A stretch of 64,000 nucleotides of DNA from Cardinalis cardinalis. Its lineage: Eukaryota > Chordata > Aves > Passeriformes > Cardinalidae. Within the stretch, counting starts at the first letter, position 1. Every line of letters starts with the position of its first letter. The stretch spans positions 5,508,380 through 5,572,379 of the forward strand of contig JACDOX010000014.1 of NCBI GenBank assembly GCA_014549065.1, written 5' to 3'. The notes beneath the pieces are model-generated. The model was not told where the DNA came from and ran no database searches. It saw only the letters and a program-made list of their open reading frames with translations. Shown piece by piece: positions 24,301 through 35,929 of this stretch. A program made the position numbers and the translations under genes.

Positions 24301-25333
24301 CTACACAGGCTTGCTACTATTTTTGCAGCTGCCAGTCCCTGAATCTGTCATATTAAATAAGCCAGTATCTGGTAAACGGAGTTTCTTCTTCGGTGGAGTC
24401 TTCAATGTTCCAGATCTTTCTTTTACTTTATATTCTAAAGTGCTGTGAGGTACCCCATAAATTCCTTGTGCTTTGGAAACACTCATTTTCCCACTCATTA
24501 CCATTGCAATTGCTTCTTCCATTATTTCATGGTCATACTGCCGATAGCGGCCACGTTTTTTCCTTGGTTGCTTATTATCTTTACGATCCAAACTATCTTC
24601 TGTGTTTTCTGAGGTTCCATCTACTGTCCCATTCTTAGCATTAAGACACAAAGGAGAGAGGTCCCCATGCAGAAAGTAGGAGTCAACACTTGAGTGAGTT
24701 ACAGGTCCAGAACATTCAATTTTGTTCTGTTTAGGGAGGATATTTTTCAATTTTTGAAGAGCTGATCCTTCTAAGACTGAGGAGGTTTTAGAAACGTGGT
24801 ACATAACATCCAGAAGACCAGCAGTATCAGACTGTGGTTTGGACACAGAACTTATTCTTAGCTGAGGAATTTTTAATTGTACAGTGGGACTTGAAGTTTC
24901 ATATTGTAGATTTTCACTTTTTTCTTTAAACTGAGTGACCATTCTCTGTAGAGTTAACTGGTGGAGGTAACTGGAAGCTGTTGGGAATTTTAATTCTGAG
25001 GTTTCAAGTAGACTGAGTTTACTTTTTTCTGTGCGCTCTGCTTGAGCTCTTGCCCACAAGGCTACTTTTTGTAGGACTGCACAAGTTTCTTTACTGTCTT
25101 TAAATGAATAACTATCATTGAAATCTCGAGTTTTATTTTTAAAAGGTGCAGGCTTTCCTGCTGGTAAGGCTTCTAAGTGGAGAAGTAAAGTTTTTTGAGG
25201 TATGCCATAAAGTATGCCTGCTTTATTTATGTCCAGTGCTCCAGACTGAATGTCTTTCAAAGCTTTTGAGAGCAAACCATCTGCAAACTCAGCACTTCTT
25301 TCCACATAGTCCTCTCTGTTTCTGTGTAGTCTC
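24301..25333 (-). CDS. LCORL: LCORL short-form terminal exon with Pipsqueak HTH
   Basis: The acceptor CATCCATCCAG ends at 25334. One leading base completes a Gly codon, then RLHRNREDYVERSAEFADG runs in frame to a TAG stop at 24303-24301, giving 343 complete residues. The Val (GTG) codon at 25305 is internal, not a start. Landmarks are an ERSAEFADGLL segment followed by an INKAGILYGIPQKTL stretch that resembles a first degenerate HTH, a VQLKIPQLR segment, LQKLKNILPKQNK, the basic KQPRKKRGRYRQY run, a Pipsqueak HTH, and a KKKLRLPD nuclear-localisation-like stretch. This matches LCORL rather than its paralogue LCOR, and the exon is strikingly conserved against the mammalian protein as I know it. 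It is predicted to act in the nucleus as a DNA-binding transcription factor. No n or frameshift is present. It is mutually exclusive with exon 12682-17584, because both use the same phase and this one ends in a stop. Confidence 0.95.
24415..24546 (-). other. LCORL: Pipsqueak-family helix-turn-helix DNA-binding domain
   Basis: A 44-residue segment YRQYDHEIMEEAIAMV... through SVSKAQGIYGVPHSTL to EYKVKER. The SKAQxxYGVPxSTL recognition-helix pattern is the signature of HTH_psq domains. The flanking KKRGR and KKK runs would add DNA or nuclear-import contacts. This is the domain that only short-form LCORL carries in this window. Confidence 0.9.
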
Positions 25334-26744
25334 CTGGATGGATGGAATGAAACGATGGTAAACTGATGTATGAGAGACTCTCACACAGCTATGGAAGGGA
25401 AGGGTCCACTCCTTTATTATACTCCTTGCTTCGGTAACATCACTGCTTCTGATACTTTTTAGCCTTTGAGATGTGGTAGTTAAATGATTATCCTAGCAAA
25501 ATGTTACAGTTCTGGTAGGACAGTGTGTCAAAAATCATACCGTGGCTTCTACAGCAGCCCTTCCAAGAACTTTATATCCTAGCTCAGTATTTGGTAATAG
25601 TCTCATGTGCTTGCTATATTCCCCTGTTCACATGCTTGCAGAGCAACACTGTTATAATTTTAATTATACAATTAACGTTCTGTTAAATACCCAAATCCTG
25701 AAGGAGTTTTTGTTAGTAGAAACGTGACGTTACCGCTAAACAAGTAATAAAAGAGTCAACCCCCTTATAGAAAATTTGCAGCAATAAGTACGTAACTACA
25801 CACAAACATCCCAGACTTACACAAAACTAGGCTTTCTACAACAAGAAAGATAAAGTGCTGTGGTTAACAATCAAGTCCATTTTTCACAAAATAAGACAAA
25901 ATTTTAAAAACTTCTACTCACTATTTACAGCTCACTAATTACAAAGCCATCAATTTTCAAACTCTTTCGTATCAGCAAATTAATAAAATGCACTTTTACA
26001 TCATTGAACAAATGGTGCTACTGTAGTCCTATTTGTAATAAGTTATTTGTAAGACGTACAGGTGACAAAAAGGGTCCTGCTATGGCTAGTGGATGGGAGG
26101 ATGCCAAGATCATAAAATCCAACAAAACAAAGCAATTCGCTAATTTTGTGGTAGCTTTCAGCAGATGCAATAACGTTTTCCTTGCTGAATAAAGAAATTT
26201 AACCATTTGCCACCACACACCATAGTCAGAACCATGATGCAAATATAAGTATGATGATTAAGAGCTCTCTCTCACGCGCTTGCTCTCTCTCTATTAAGGA
26301 ATATTATAGGTAATAGTCATTTAACTTGATCATGTTAGTTGAAGAAGATTTTGCATCTAATTATTAACATGGTCATTTTTGTCCAGAATTGAAATTCCCT
26401 AAATAAACTCTAAAAGAATTATTTGCATTTTCTTCTACTAGTCTCTTACTTCTACTGTGTTATGTAATCAATTTTCATGTAATTTTTAGTAACATGAACT
26501 AAAGTTTGGTGATTGTTCTGATAACTTTTCTTTAAACAGAAAAAAAAGGAAAAAAGACAAATGAAACATATGATATATACATAGACACACACTTATGAGT
26601 GACAAAAACTCTTTTGAAAGCAAAATAGGAACCACATGTGTGTGCCAGTATATACAGATATGTTATGAACATAAAACCTGGCCAAAGAAGAGAAACCTGG
26701 ATTGTCTTTTTGATAAGCCAAAGAGAGTCCTAAATATTGCTTAC
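25334..26744 (-). other. LCORL: LCORL intron before the short-form exon
   Basis: This 1.4 kb intron is bounded by a GTAAGC donor at 26744 and a CAG acceptor at 25334. A CT-rich tract with TCTCTCT runs is at about 26262-26292. No further exon or repeat family was recognised. Confidence 0.8.
26262..26292. repeat. (CT)n-rich tract
   Basis: Pyrimidine-rich alternating CT run interrupted by CACGCGCTTG. On the transcribed strand it is a GA-rich tract. Confidence 0.6.
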
Positions 26745-26835
26745 CCAGACACTGAGTTTTCAGAACACAAGGGATCATATTTTGGTTCTTCCAACCTTGC
26801 GCTTTTCTTTGTAGAGAGATCTAGCACTCCATCCC
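26745..26835 (-). CDS. LCORL: LCORL exon with second CtBP-type motif, hub of alternative splicing
   Basis: A 91-base exon with acceptor TTCTTTGCAG at 26836 and donor GTAAGC at 26744. Two leading bases join the G left by exon 35675-35929 to make Gly. It then encodes DGVLDLSTKKSARLEEPK followed by YDPLCSENSVS, with two trailing bases (GG). VLDLSTK is a second CtBP-binding-type motif, known as such in the paralogue LCOR. The part after STKK appears to differ substantially from the mammalian exon as I remember it, while the NSV-x-G junction is kept. Because the exon ends in phase 2, it can join either the short-form exon (25333) or the giant exon (17584), each supplying one base for a Gly codon. 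It is too short to be found as an open frame alone and was located from its motif and splice sites. Confidence 0.93.
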
Positions 26836-27291
26836 CTGCAAAGAATGAGTAGTGATGATAACAGTGGCTTTAAGGAAGATCTCAGAGGTTTTGTCAGCAA
26901 ACATATTTTCACCTNTGGCACAATTTTCAAGCAGCTACTTTATCCTGTAAATTTTCTGACACCTTATTCCATTAACAGTATCAGCCANCAGCAAATGATT
27001 TTGCATATTTGATTTGTCACCAAACCTTATAAATTTGAGAAAAAATGAAAAGTAAACCCATTCAGAAATAATAAAATTTAAAAGAACCTGTATTAACCAA
27101 ACATGACTGCTTTCCTAAAAATCATGTGTCTATACTGCACTTTTTACTTTCAAGACAACCAAAACAATGCACTTGATATTACAATTATTATTCATATTTA
27201 CTTACTGTAAACAAACACACAATTCTNATGCTGAAGTTAAACTTGACATAACTAAAGCCTAGGCTTACAGAATAATTCAAGCTAATAAAGA

Positions 27292-27372
27292 TCTCAGGAG
27301 GCCCCCAGGCCAGCCTCCTGCTCTGAGCAGGGTCAGCAATGACACCAGATCAGGTTACTGGATGAGCAGGTA
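27292..27372 (-). mobile_element. CR1 LINE fragment
   Basis: The plus strand reads CAGGAGGCCCCCAGGCCAG, then CTGCTCTGAGCAGGGTCA, then GATCAGGTTACT. This resembles the reverse complement of the CR1 3' region upstream of its tail. Divergent and short. It is followed by a local repeat of CCAGTAACTGGG-like words to about 27425. Confidence 0.65.
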
Positions 27373-29098
27373 CCAGTAACTGGGTAACTTCCCAGTATCC
27401 AGTAACTTCCCTGTAACTGGGAAAAGAGCTTGAGCCCAATACAGAGTTCTAACACTTTAACTATACATACTCTTCCTGCTACCTCCACATATATGCAATA
27501 ATATTAGAAATTAGAAAAAAGGAAGACCTAAAGTGGGGTGGGAGTCTGCTCTGTCAAGTCACTGGTAAAAGTTAAAATTCAAGATTTATACTTGGCTGTT
27601 AAAGTCTATGAAGGATTGAAATAGAAAAACATAGTTTTAAAAAAATCAGTACTTAAAAACATGAAGAGTTAAAATACTCCTTTTAATTTTTTTCTTTTAA
27701 AAAAATCAATGACATTTAAATTATAGTTAAATCCCCTAAATATATTTAATTTCATACCTTTCTTCCTTGGTTCTCTGTTTCAAACTTGGGCTGTTTTGTG
27801 TGCCTGAGCTCTGCGAATTCAATTTTGAGTTTCAACATGTATCTCAACATTCAACTCTATAATCACCTTTATACAACCCCTTATTGCATTTACAGTGTAA
27901 TTTTCATGTTACTGTCCATTATTTCTAAAACATCAATCAATTGCACATATTTTCCCACAGCCTCAGATGCAGGCAATGGTTGAAACATCCAAATGCCAAC
28001 AGTCAAATAAGAAGTCAAGAAAATTGTTTGGGTAGCTCTCCTTTATACCAATAATGCAAGGAAATAGAGTTCTGTGTAATAATCAAACCCAGATTTTTGT
28101 TTTTCGACTGCTTTTTGACTGTTCTTCCACAACTACTTTGTACTATTTGAAGGAGGTGAAAGAAGAAAAGTAACATCATAACTCAGCAATAGGGGATGAA
28201 TATATATAAAATATGCCCCTTATCAAGCATGCTTCTTTTCACCCAAATATATTCCCGTCAAAATCTTAAAGTCAGAGAAAGGATTAATGCTAACCAACCT
28301 TCCTGATGCATTGATATTACAGAAGAAAAAGCCAATTAAGAACACTACAGAAAAATTCTACATGGACATTTTGGCCTACCCAGGAATACCCAAGCTCAAC
28401 CCAAAGTCCCTGAGTCCTGTGGAACAGATTTCATCTGTTGTGCTCTGTCACCTGCACAAAGTACATCTCCCTTTCTTAAGTGCTTGTGTGCTTCCTTTCT
28501 CCATCTTCAGTTGACACTCATAGGCATCACAAAAAAGTTTAGAAGACATCACTGGAAAAAAATCTACTTCAAAGCTGACAACTTATCAAGCAATAAAAAG
28601 CTAATTGTCTCTCCACCAATTTACAGAAAAAAAAGGCAAAGCTAGCAGCTAGATAGATTTTTAGAAAGAGCCCCAACAATCAACAAAATCCAAAGGCTCT
28701 TGTAAGATTCCATAATGAAAATAATTTTCATTCCCANTCTTTCAGAACTGGCTTTGACAACACCAGGCTAGCAATCAGTTGAAAAATTANTAAAAGAACA
28801 CAGTAGAGAAAATTCAGCCTCCTGAATCCAAAAACCATATATATTTTAAGCCTTTAAAGGATGTGCAGAACTGAAGGAATTTGAGGTTCAAGACATTTGG
28901 TTCTTCCAACACAGCAAATACAAATTCGTTAAGTACATGACACCTCCCTGAAGACAATGCTTTATGAGAAGATGATATTCAGTAAAGAGAATCATACAAG
29001 AAATTGTATATATACATGCAAAATACCAGATAGNCACTGGACTATAGATTTTTTTTAGCAATTTCATTTGAATTTTTAAAAAAAGCAAACCAACCAAT

Positions 29099-29165
29099 CA
29101 AAAAAAACCCCAAAAAAAAACCCCCCACAAAAACCAACAATAAACAACCCTCACAAAAACCCACC
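29099..29165. repeat. A/C-rich low-complexity tract
   Basis: Runs of A are broken by blocks of C, with no T except a few scattered ones. Similar A/C tracts recur at 23390-23412, 34876-34900, 42749-42790, 58883-58925 and 60991-61049. Confidence 0.75.
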
Positions 29166-30854
29166 TCAAACTGGTAGGAAAATGAGAGCATTTGCTGNAA
29201 AGCTCTAAGACATAGTGAAATCCTACCTAAATGAAATGAACGTATATACGCAGTTGAGATGTTCACTTTGGTACATCAAGTACAAAAAGTTTGCAAAGAA
29301 GCATTCTACAGGTGGACTATGAATCTCAAAAGCTTGTTACTTGCAAGGGATAGTCCTCTCTAAACTGAGCTAGAACTTTCTATTANTTCTTACAAACCAA
29401 TCAAAACAGGTATTACAGTAAGAATTCTGGACAGGAACTGAATTGTATCAGGAACAGAAAAAACAGCCTGTAAGGTGGTTTCATTAAAGATATGAAATTA
29501 CTTCCACTCTTTAGGCGAAGCCATGACTGCTAAGAAGTGATTCTTCATAAAAAAAAGTACAAAACATTGGATAACATAGAAAAAAATACATTAGATGTTT
29601 TTCAGGTTTTCTACTCATGGTCTTCTAATGCAGCTATTTCTATGCAAATTGAATTATTCTTATCCTCAAAGGAATAGCTCAACCTCTGGCCTTTGATTCT
29701 CAGCACAAGATCATCAGGTGCACCAATACCAAGAAGAACCTAAGTGTGATCAAAGTTCATTTTCAAAATAATCAGGACCACAATCTCTTGAAACTCCTCC
29801 AGACTAGTGATGTTAGGGAAGCAGGGAGGGGAAGGGGAAGCAACAGAAACCAGGTCAGCCTTGAGTTCCTACAACTGGTATTTGATTTCTAAACTGATTT
29901 TTTCTCTGGGTTTCAGGAAATCTCTCAGTAGCTATAATGAACTGTCTTATTAGATCAGGTAACCCACGCTACTCAGTCCTCAGCCTCCAAGGCAGGGGAG
30001 CACTCCACTCCTACTCTGGAAGAGCACATCAGCCTGGCCACTACCTGCAGGTCTTTGCTCTCCTGCTCTCCTAGCAGCTGCTGTCATTGGCTTAGGGATC
30101 TCAGAGATTTATCTCTGCCTACTCTAGCTTTAGTTTCTGGCCTTGGTTCTGTTAGCTGTGAAATCTAAGGTCCTTTGTGAACCCAGTGACCNAGGACCTC
30201 CTGTCACAGCAGTTCCAATGTTTAAGAACAGTTGAGCAAAACCTGCCCATTACCTGTCTCTTCCTCTAAGAATTTTCAGAGTCCTACCTAGTTTTAATAT
30301 AGTGAGATTTAGTAAATAACAANTCTCCCCTTACCTTATCCATCCACAGGACAAGGGGTTTTGTAGCAACAAAACAACAATCTTGTTTTCAGTACTTTTC
30401 CTGATGGTGCTTTGCCTTTTGCTGGCTATTTTCTGTGCTCCTGAACACCGAGTTTTCAGGAAACTGTCAGTAGGAACACCAAAGTCTTTTAGCATCTTAA
30501 CTACCACTATGAGTAGCCCTTTTTGACTTGAAGTGCTATTTAGTAACATAAAAAAATGCCAGATGAAAAGTATATGGCCATACATTGGGTGATCAGGGCC
30601 CAGTCCTGACAGCATCTGTGAGGACAGGCCAGGGGCTGCCCTGTACTGGACACAGATGGCTGGGTCCCAGACCTGCTGCAGGACACAGCTGAGTCCAGCA
30701 GCCACTTGAGCAGAGACTCGAGAACNGTATTTAAGAAAGGAGGGAAAGTGCCAGATGGACACAAAAAATGGGAACAAAAAGAATGAGAAAATATCAGAGG
30801 TAAGTCCAGCAGCAGAGGGTAACTATTAGGTACAGACTATGGACAGACCACACC

Positions 30855-31145
30855 CAACCCCCTTGCACTACAGGGGGTCGGTGGTGGTGGTTGCAAGTGA
30901 ACCTGGAGTGAAGCTGAGCCTGGGAAAAGAGGGAGGAGAGGCAGTGTTTTAATGACTCTTTTTGTTTCTACTNCCTGAATTAATAATGAAAAAATTATAT
31001 TTTAAGCAATATTCAAATTATTTTTCCCAAGCAAAGTGTGTCTAGCCCATGATGGCAAGTGGTAGCAAGCAGTGACCATATCCTTAACTCATAAGCTCTC
31101 CTTTCTGCTCTTCCCATTTTCTCCACTGTGCTGTCGTGAGAGAAG
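30855..31145 (+). mobile_element. Solo or truncated endogenous-retrovirus-type LTR, copy 3 (opposite orientation)
   Basis: The plus strand here aligns by eye with the minus strand of the copy at 32228-33013. Both share GTGAAG/ATGAAG then TTGAG/CTGAG, CTTGGGAA/CCTGGGAA, a GGGAGGAG-like block, AGTGTTTTAAT/AGTGCTTTAAT, and a TTTTCCCAAG/TTTCCCCAAG-TCTGTTT/TCTATTT block. Only the 3' part of the LTR remains and it is heavily diverged. It is non-coding. The family name is uncertain. Confidence 0.6.
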
Positions 31146-32227
31146 TAAGCAAACAAGCATCTGACAAGGAGCTTGGCTGTCACCACAGCAGCCAGCAAAG
31201 AAAAACACCTACTCCCCTCAAAAATGTAGCTTTTCAGGGGAACTTTCTCATGCAAAAGTATTAAAGTGTTTCTTGAATATATTTACAGCTCATACAATTT
31301 ATCTTGGGAACATACCATGTGTATCTTCAAAACACATAGTATTTTCACCAATATATATAGTAAAACCAAGATATTAAGAAAAAGAAGTTTATTTTCAGTA
31401 AAGTTTGGAATTCTTTCAATACACTGCCAGCTATCTTTTGACATCTTCCAGTCTGTGATGGCTCAATGAAACAAGGGAATTACGAAAATTTTCTTGCATA
31501 TTTTGGCTATGTTTACACATTGTCAGTGTGTGGTCCTGGATATTTTGGTTCCAGAAAATCCAGAAACAAGAATAAGCTTGTGCAACTAAACCTGCAGATT
31601 ACATATTGGTACTGCTTCTACTTCTAACTCAAAGTTACTTTGCTTAGAAGGTTGAGAACTGTCAACCCTCCTGTATCTACCAAGTGAAAGAAGCCTCTGC
31701 ATCAAAATTTGCTGCTGCTAGGAACATTCCTGAAAGAGCTCAGCCCCATGACTGCACAAGGAAATAAGCTGGTGCAGGATATTCCAACACTTTCTTACTC
31801 ACTCATTTCATTCTGTAAAGATGCTGCTTCTTCACTGACTTAGTTTAGAGGAAAAGCAATATTGCAAAAGCACACAGTAACACCCCACTTTTGTTAGATG
31901 CAGGGCATGGAAAACAGATTTTGTTTCACTTTACAGAGTACTCGTTATCAAGGCCTGGACAGTTGTAAGAGTTACATGGATTAGGAAAAGGAGCAAGATA
32001 CAGGTGTTTTTGAAGACAGCTGCTGCTAATTGACTGACAGCAAAATGATGACCTCATTACCAGCAAGACACACAGGAATGAAAGCAGCCTGCTAAATTAC
32101 CACACTTCCACCTGCAGAGGAAAGTAGAACATGCTCTGGGACTCCACTACCAGTCTGGGGTCAGCTGGACATACCTGGGTGCCAGTGCTTAAACTCATAC
32201 TCAGTACCAGTGCTGCAGTTCCAGAGG

Positions 32228-33013
32228 TGCTATGGGTTCACCTTGGCCAGTAGTTAGACCCCAACTCAGCCCCTCTACCACTCCCCATCCTCAGTGGAGG
32301 GCAGGAAGAAGTAAGATGAAGATCATCAAGATAAATACAGGGAAAACACTTGTCAATTACCATTACAGGCAAAATAGACTTGGGGAAAGTGAATTTATTG
32401 CAATTTAAGATAGATTTGGATAATGAGAAAAAGATAAAAATTAAAGCACTTTCCCACTCCTACCTCTTCCCAAGCTCTCAACTTCATTCCCAATCCCCCT
32501 ATTTTCCCCCATCCCCAGATGTCATAGGCAAGATTGAAAATGAGGGCTAAAGTCAGTACAATTCTTCTTTACAGCTCCTTCTCCACAGGCCACAGACCCT
32601 TCAGGAAACACCCAGATGCTCCAGTGTGGGGTGTTCCACAGGCTGCAACGTGAACGAGGTATCTGCTCCACAGGCTGCAATGGAACACATGTTCCACCAT
32701 GGTCCTTTCCATGTGCTCCATGGAAATACCTGCTCTGGTACTCTGGTGCCTGGAGCACCTCCCTTCCCCTTTCCCTCCCGTCAGTGCTCCCAGTGCTGTT
32801 TCTGACCCCTCCCTCTGCCTGTCCAGCATTTTTGCACTTTCTGAACCATGCTTTCCCAGCAGCACCATGAGCCCAGCTCCTGTGCCTCCCTTCAGCCTGG
32901 CGTGGGCCTGTGGCAGAGCTGCCTGAGCCTCACACAGGGAATCCACACAAGCTTCTCACAGATGCCACCCAATAGCTCTTCCCAGCTACAGAAACCCTGC
33001 CATGTAAGCCCAA
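32228..33013 (-). mobile_element. Solo endogenous-retrovirus-type LTR, copy 1
   Basis: The left end reads TGCTATGGGTTCACC, which resembles a TG-starting LTR terminus in reverse. An AATAAA is present on the minus strand near 32395, where an LTR poly(A) signal would be expected. The middle contains repeated words such as CCACAGGCTGCAA and GCTCCAGTGTGGGG. The right part reads CTTCTCACAGATGCCACCC and CCCTGCCATG. I associate this pattern with an old, multi-copy bird LTR family. No internal gag, pol or env sequence is adjacent, so it is a solo LTR. Open frames inside it are incidental. Confidence 0.7.
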
Positions 33014-35674
33014 AAAATCAGGGCTATCAGGTCTGGAAGTGTCAGACCTAAGGATTTTTTGGCTTCAGAGACAGCCTCCAGAGGAAAGTAGGAAGCTTTC
33101 TTTAATGGAGAACTTCAGTGGCAGACTCTCCTTTCAGTGCTGAGCTAGCACTTAGCTTGGATCTGCTCACTGCTTCTAGTAATCTGGAAAATAAAGTTTA
33201 CTCCTGCCTCTCAAGCCCAAAAATCACTCTCATAGTAAAGGAGTAAGATTGTCTATTTAACTATTTAGGTCGTTCACTTCAAAGATCACTATTGTAAATA
33301 CAAAGCACCTGCCTAGGCAGAAAGTGAACCTAAAGAATTTATACTTGGATTATTATCTGCTTAACAGGATTTGAATTAAAGATTTCAACTTGGAGGATCC
33401 ACCAAAGCAATTTGAACATTCTCCTGTTACTTGCACTTCATTTGGAAATTTTAACAGGAATTACAAATAGCAAATACTAAATAGAGTTGCATGACATTTA
33501 AAAAACATTACTAAGAATGGAACCATCATACAACTTTTAGAAGTTTCTAGACCACAGAAGAATACTATGTTAGAGAATTTACATTTCAAAAAATAATCCA
33601 ATTAAAAAACCTTCATAATTGCCTACCATAAGCACATGACACTTTATTATAACCAAGCTGTCTTCAGGAAAAGTACAGAACTGAGACATGGGTGCAATAA
33701 TAATATACAGTCCCTGACAAAAGCTAATTGAAATAACTATTTCATNAATCTTTGCACTTACAACACAATGCAAATAAAAAGAGCAGACTGACATTTTTAA
33801 TCTTGAACGTATTTGCTTGTGTTGCCATCACTACAGTAAAAAGCTAAATAGCTGAAAATTAACACATTCATGGAAAACAGAAAGCACAATACAACTTCCC
33901 TGGTAGGTAAGATGTTCAAGGCACCTTTCTCCAACTACAGTCTTATTCCACTATTATTTCTCATTTCAGCATCTCTGAATTTCATCTCTGAACAGTAAGA
34001 TGTTACCTTTAACATCTAAAAAGCACTCCAGCAATCATGGCAGTCTAAGTCCTGAGACTCTGCAGTGTCTTACACAGTTCAATGTGTAACTTGCACACTG
34101 TGTGCTGAGCAACTCTTTTAGATTTAGATGTTTCACCAAAGGTGCACAATTCTAAACTTGCTCTTTAGCCTTACTACATGAAAAAATCCGATGGCATAAA
34201 AAGATTATTTAAATAACTCAATTTCTCTGTATTTTAGATTTTTCTTAGAGAGAAGATCAATGGATTTTAAGATAAGGGTGGCAGTATAATTTTCTTCCTG
34301 TCCCTGCCCTGCCCACCTCCTTCCTTCCCCTTCATTCCTCAAAGATTTATTTGGACTCAGTGATGACCAGAACTTGCCTTTGGGGACTTTGCTCCTTCAT
34401 GAACATTTAAGACTAGTTATAAATAATCAGCTGCNGAGGTAAGCAACATGCTATAGTCCTGATATCAGGAAAGTATTTTTTTATTGCTCTTGCAAAAGAA
34501 ATGTGCTTCAACCTGGCCAATTATAAACCTCTAAAATCTGTAATTCATCTGTAGAAAAATTACATCCAACCACAATAAGGATTTTCTCAGGATTTAAACC
34601 ACTAAGTATTACTAAACCCTGGCATGAACTGGTTTCCACTGACCATACAGAATAAAAGCAAGAATTCCAGTATTTCTTAATTTTTTTTTCTGTCAAAGAG
34701 AAAGGATGCTTGAAATTTAACCTAGAATAGGTATGTTTATCATGAGGAATCCATCAGAGCTCCCTGCCCCAAGGATCTCCAATTAAAGACTGAATCATTA
34801 GGTACACACATACCAAATCTGCTAATGTTAATAATGTATACATTAGCAGACCTAGTATATTAATGTATATTAATAAACAAACAAAAACCCAAACAAACTT
34901 GGTTCTGGCTTTTCAACTTTTTTAGTATTGTATATGACATACAGGTCAACTTTTCCCTTTGGTCTGCAGTATTACAGGATTAACACGGACTCTGATATCT
35001 GTAAAAGACAAAAGCTGCTTTTGCCACTGCTTTCAGTTGCACATGACAGTCACAACCCTTCCTGAAAATTGCTGCTAATCCAAAACGAGTTCAAAGTCCA
35101 AAACACTCTCGTCATTATACTGTTATCAGTTTTGGATAGCAATATTCATTAAAGCAAAGAAATTATTTCCTTTTTGTAAACGATAGTGAGACAGATTATT
35201 TTTCTAGCTTTACTCTCAGTTAGGAAATCTGCACTGATCTGTAATGCTCAAGGTATGAAGTATGGAAATTTTCTCCCAGATCAATCTTCTCTTCCCATCA
35301 TTCTAACCAGCCTGTATTTAAAGAATCAAAGTGTTCAAGAGCTGAGAGAGACTGAGTGACATTTGGTCCATGAAATCCCAGCATCTTTTTCTCTTTTCTC
35401 AGGATTGACAGCCATTTCTTCAACAAAATTTTGAACCACACACTTGTGCTTGTGTGACAGCACAGGTGAGAGGACTTCGATTCAGTATTCCAAAGCTGAG
35501 AAATTCCAATGCCACTTGTTTAACACAGGCACTCAGAAATCAGAATGCTTATCTGCTAACGCACAATATGAAAAATATTTCTATTTGACATGGACATTTA
35601 TTTTTCAAGGGAATAAGATGCTATAAAATAAATAAATGACAGCAAAACACAGATTATAAGATACAGAAATTTAC

Positions 35675-35929
35675 CTTGCTGAGTATTCTGTTCTTGAGTT
35701 CGATTCACAGTGAGGTCTAGAGGGCTATCCTGTTCTTCCTGAAGGGAGTTTTCCGTTTGGTTCATTTGGATACTTTTACACATCAGACTTGGTTCAAATG
35801 ATGAACCATTTCTGTTCTCTTGAATTTTGCTACTTTTTGAAATGTACTCAATCGCAAACTGNCGGATCATTTTTTTCATTAATTCCTGAGCAACTAGGGG
35901 AATGTTAGGATCACAGTTCTGAGGAAGAT
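35675..35929 (-). CDS. LCORL: LCORL exon with CtBP-type PLDLT motif
   Basis: A 255-base exon: acceptor TTTATTTCTAG ends at 35930, donor AAG then GTAAAT at 35674. The first two bases complete the Asp codon left by exon 44884-45013. It then encodes LPQNCDPNIPLVAQELMKKM, IRQFAIEYISKSSK (the Arg codon contains n), then ENRNGSS, then MNQTENSLQEEQDSPLDLTV and NRTQEQNTQQ, with one trailing base. DSPLDLTV is a CtBP-binding-type motif shared with LCOR. The MKKMIRQFAIEY segment corresponds to the N-terminal conserved region of LCOR, where that protein starts. Shared by both the short and the long form. Confidence 0.95.

Larger units (their letters stand above)
26836..35674 (-). other. LCORL: LCORL intron carrying CR1 and an inverted pair of LTR copies
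   Basis: This 8.8 kb intron has a GTAAAT donor at 35674 and a CAG acceptor at 26836. It holds a CR1 remnant at about 27292-27372, an A/C-rich tract at 29099-29165, and related LTR copies at 30855-31145 (plus) and 32228-33013 (minus). A GC-richer patch at 30570-30760 belongs to no family I can name. Frames of up to 148 codons (30331-30777, minus) show no known domain and are treated as chance. Confidence 0.75.

Noticed and set aside
25303..25305. Apparent start of the HTH protein at this codon
   Set aside because: The codon is GTG (Val), inside the conserved DYVERSAEF stretch. The exon continues to the acceptor at 25334.
27750..27800. Possible exon with an AAAG-GTATGA donor and a CCAAGGAAGAA coding stretch on minus
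   Set aside because: It was considered while searching for the VLDLSTKK exon. The true exon was found at 26745-26835 with perfect phase.
30331..30777. 148-codon minus-strand frame in an LCORL intron
   Set aside because: No domain, no splice context, contains an n, and overlaps a GC-richer probable repeat.
32569..32946. 125-codon minus-strand frame and overlapping plus-strand frames
   Set aside because: They fall inside an old LTR copy. Open frames on both strands reflect its GC-rich repeats.
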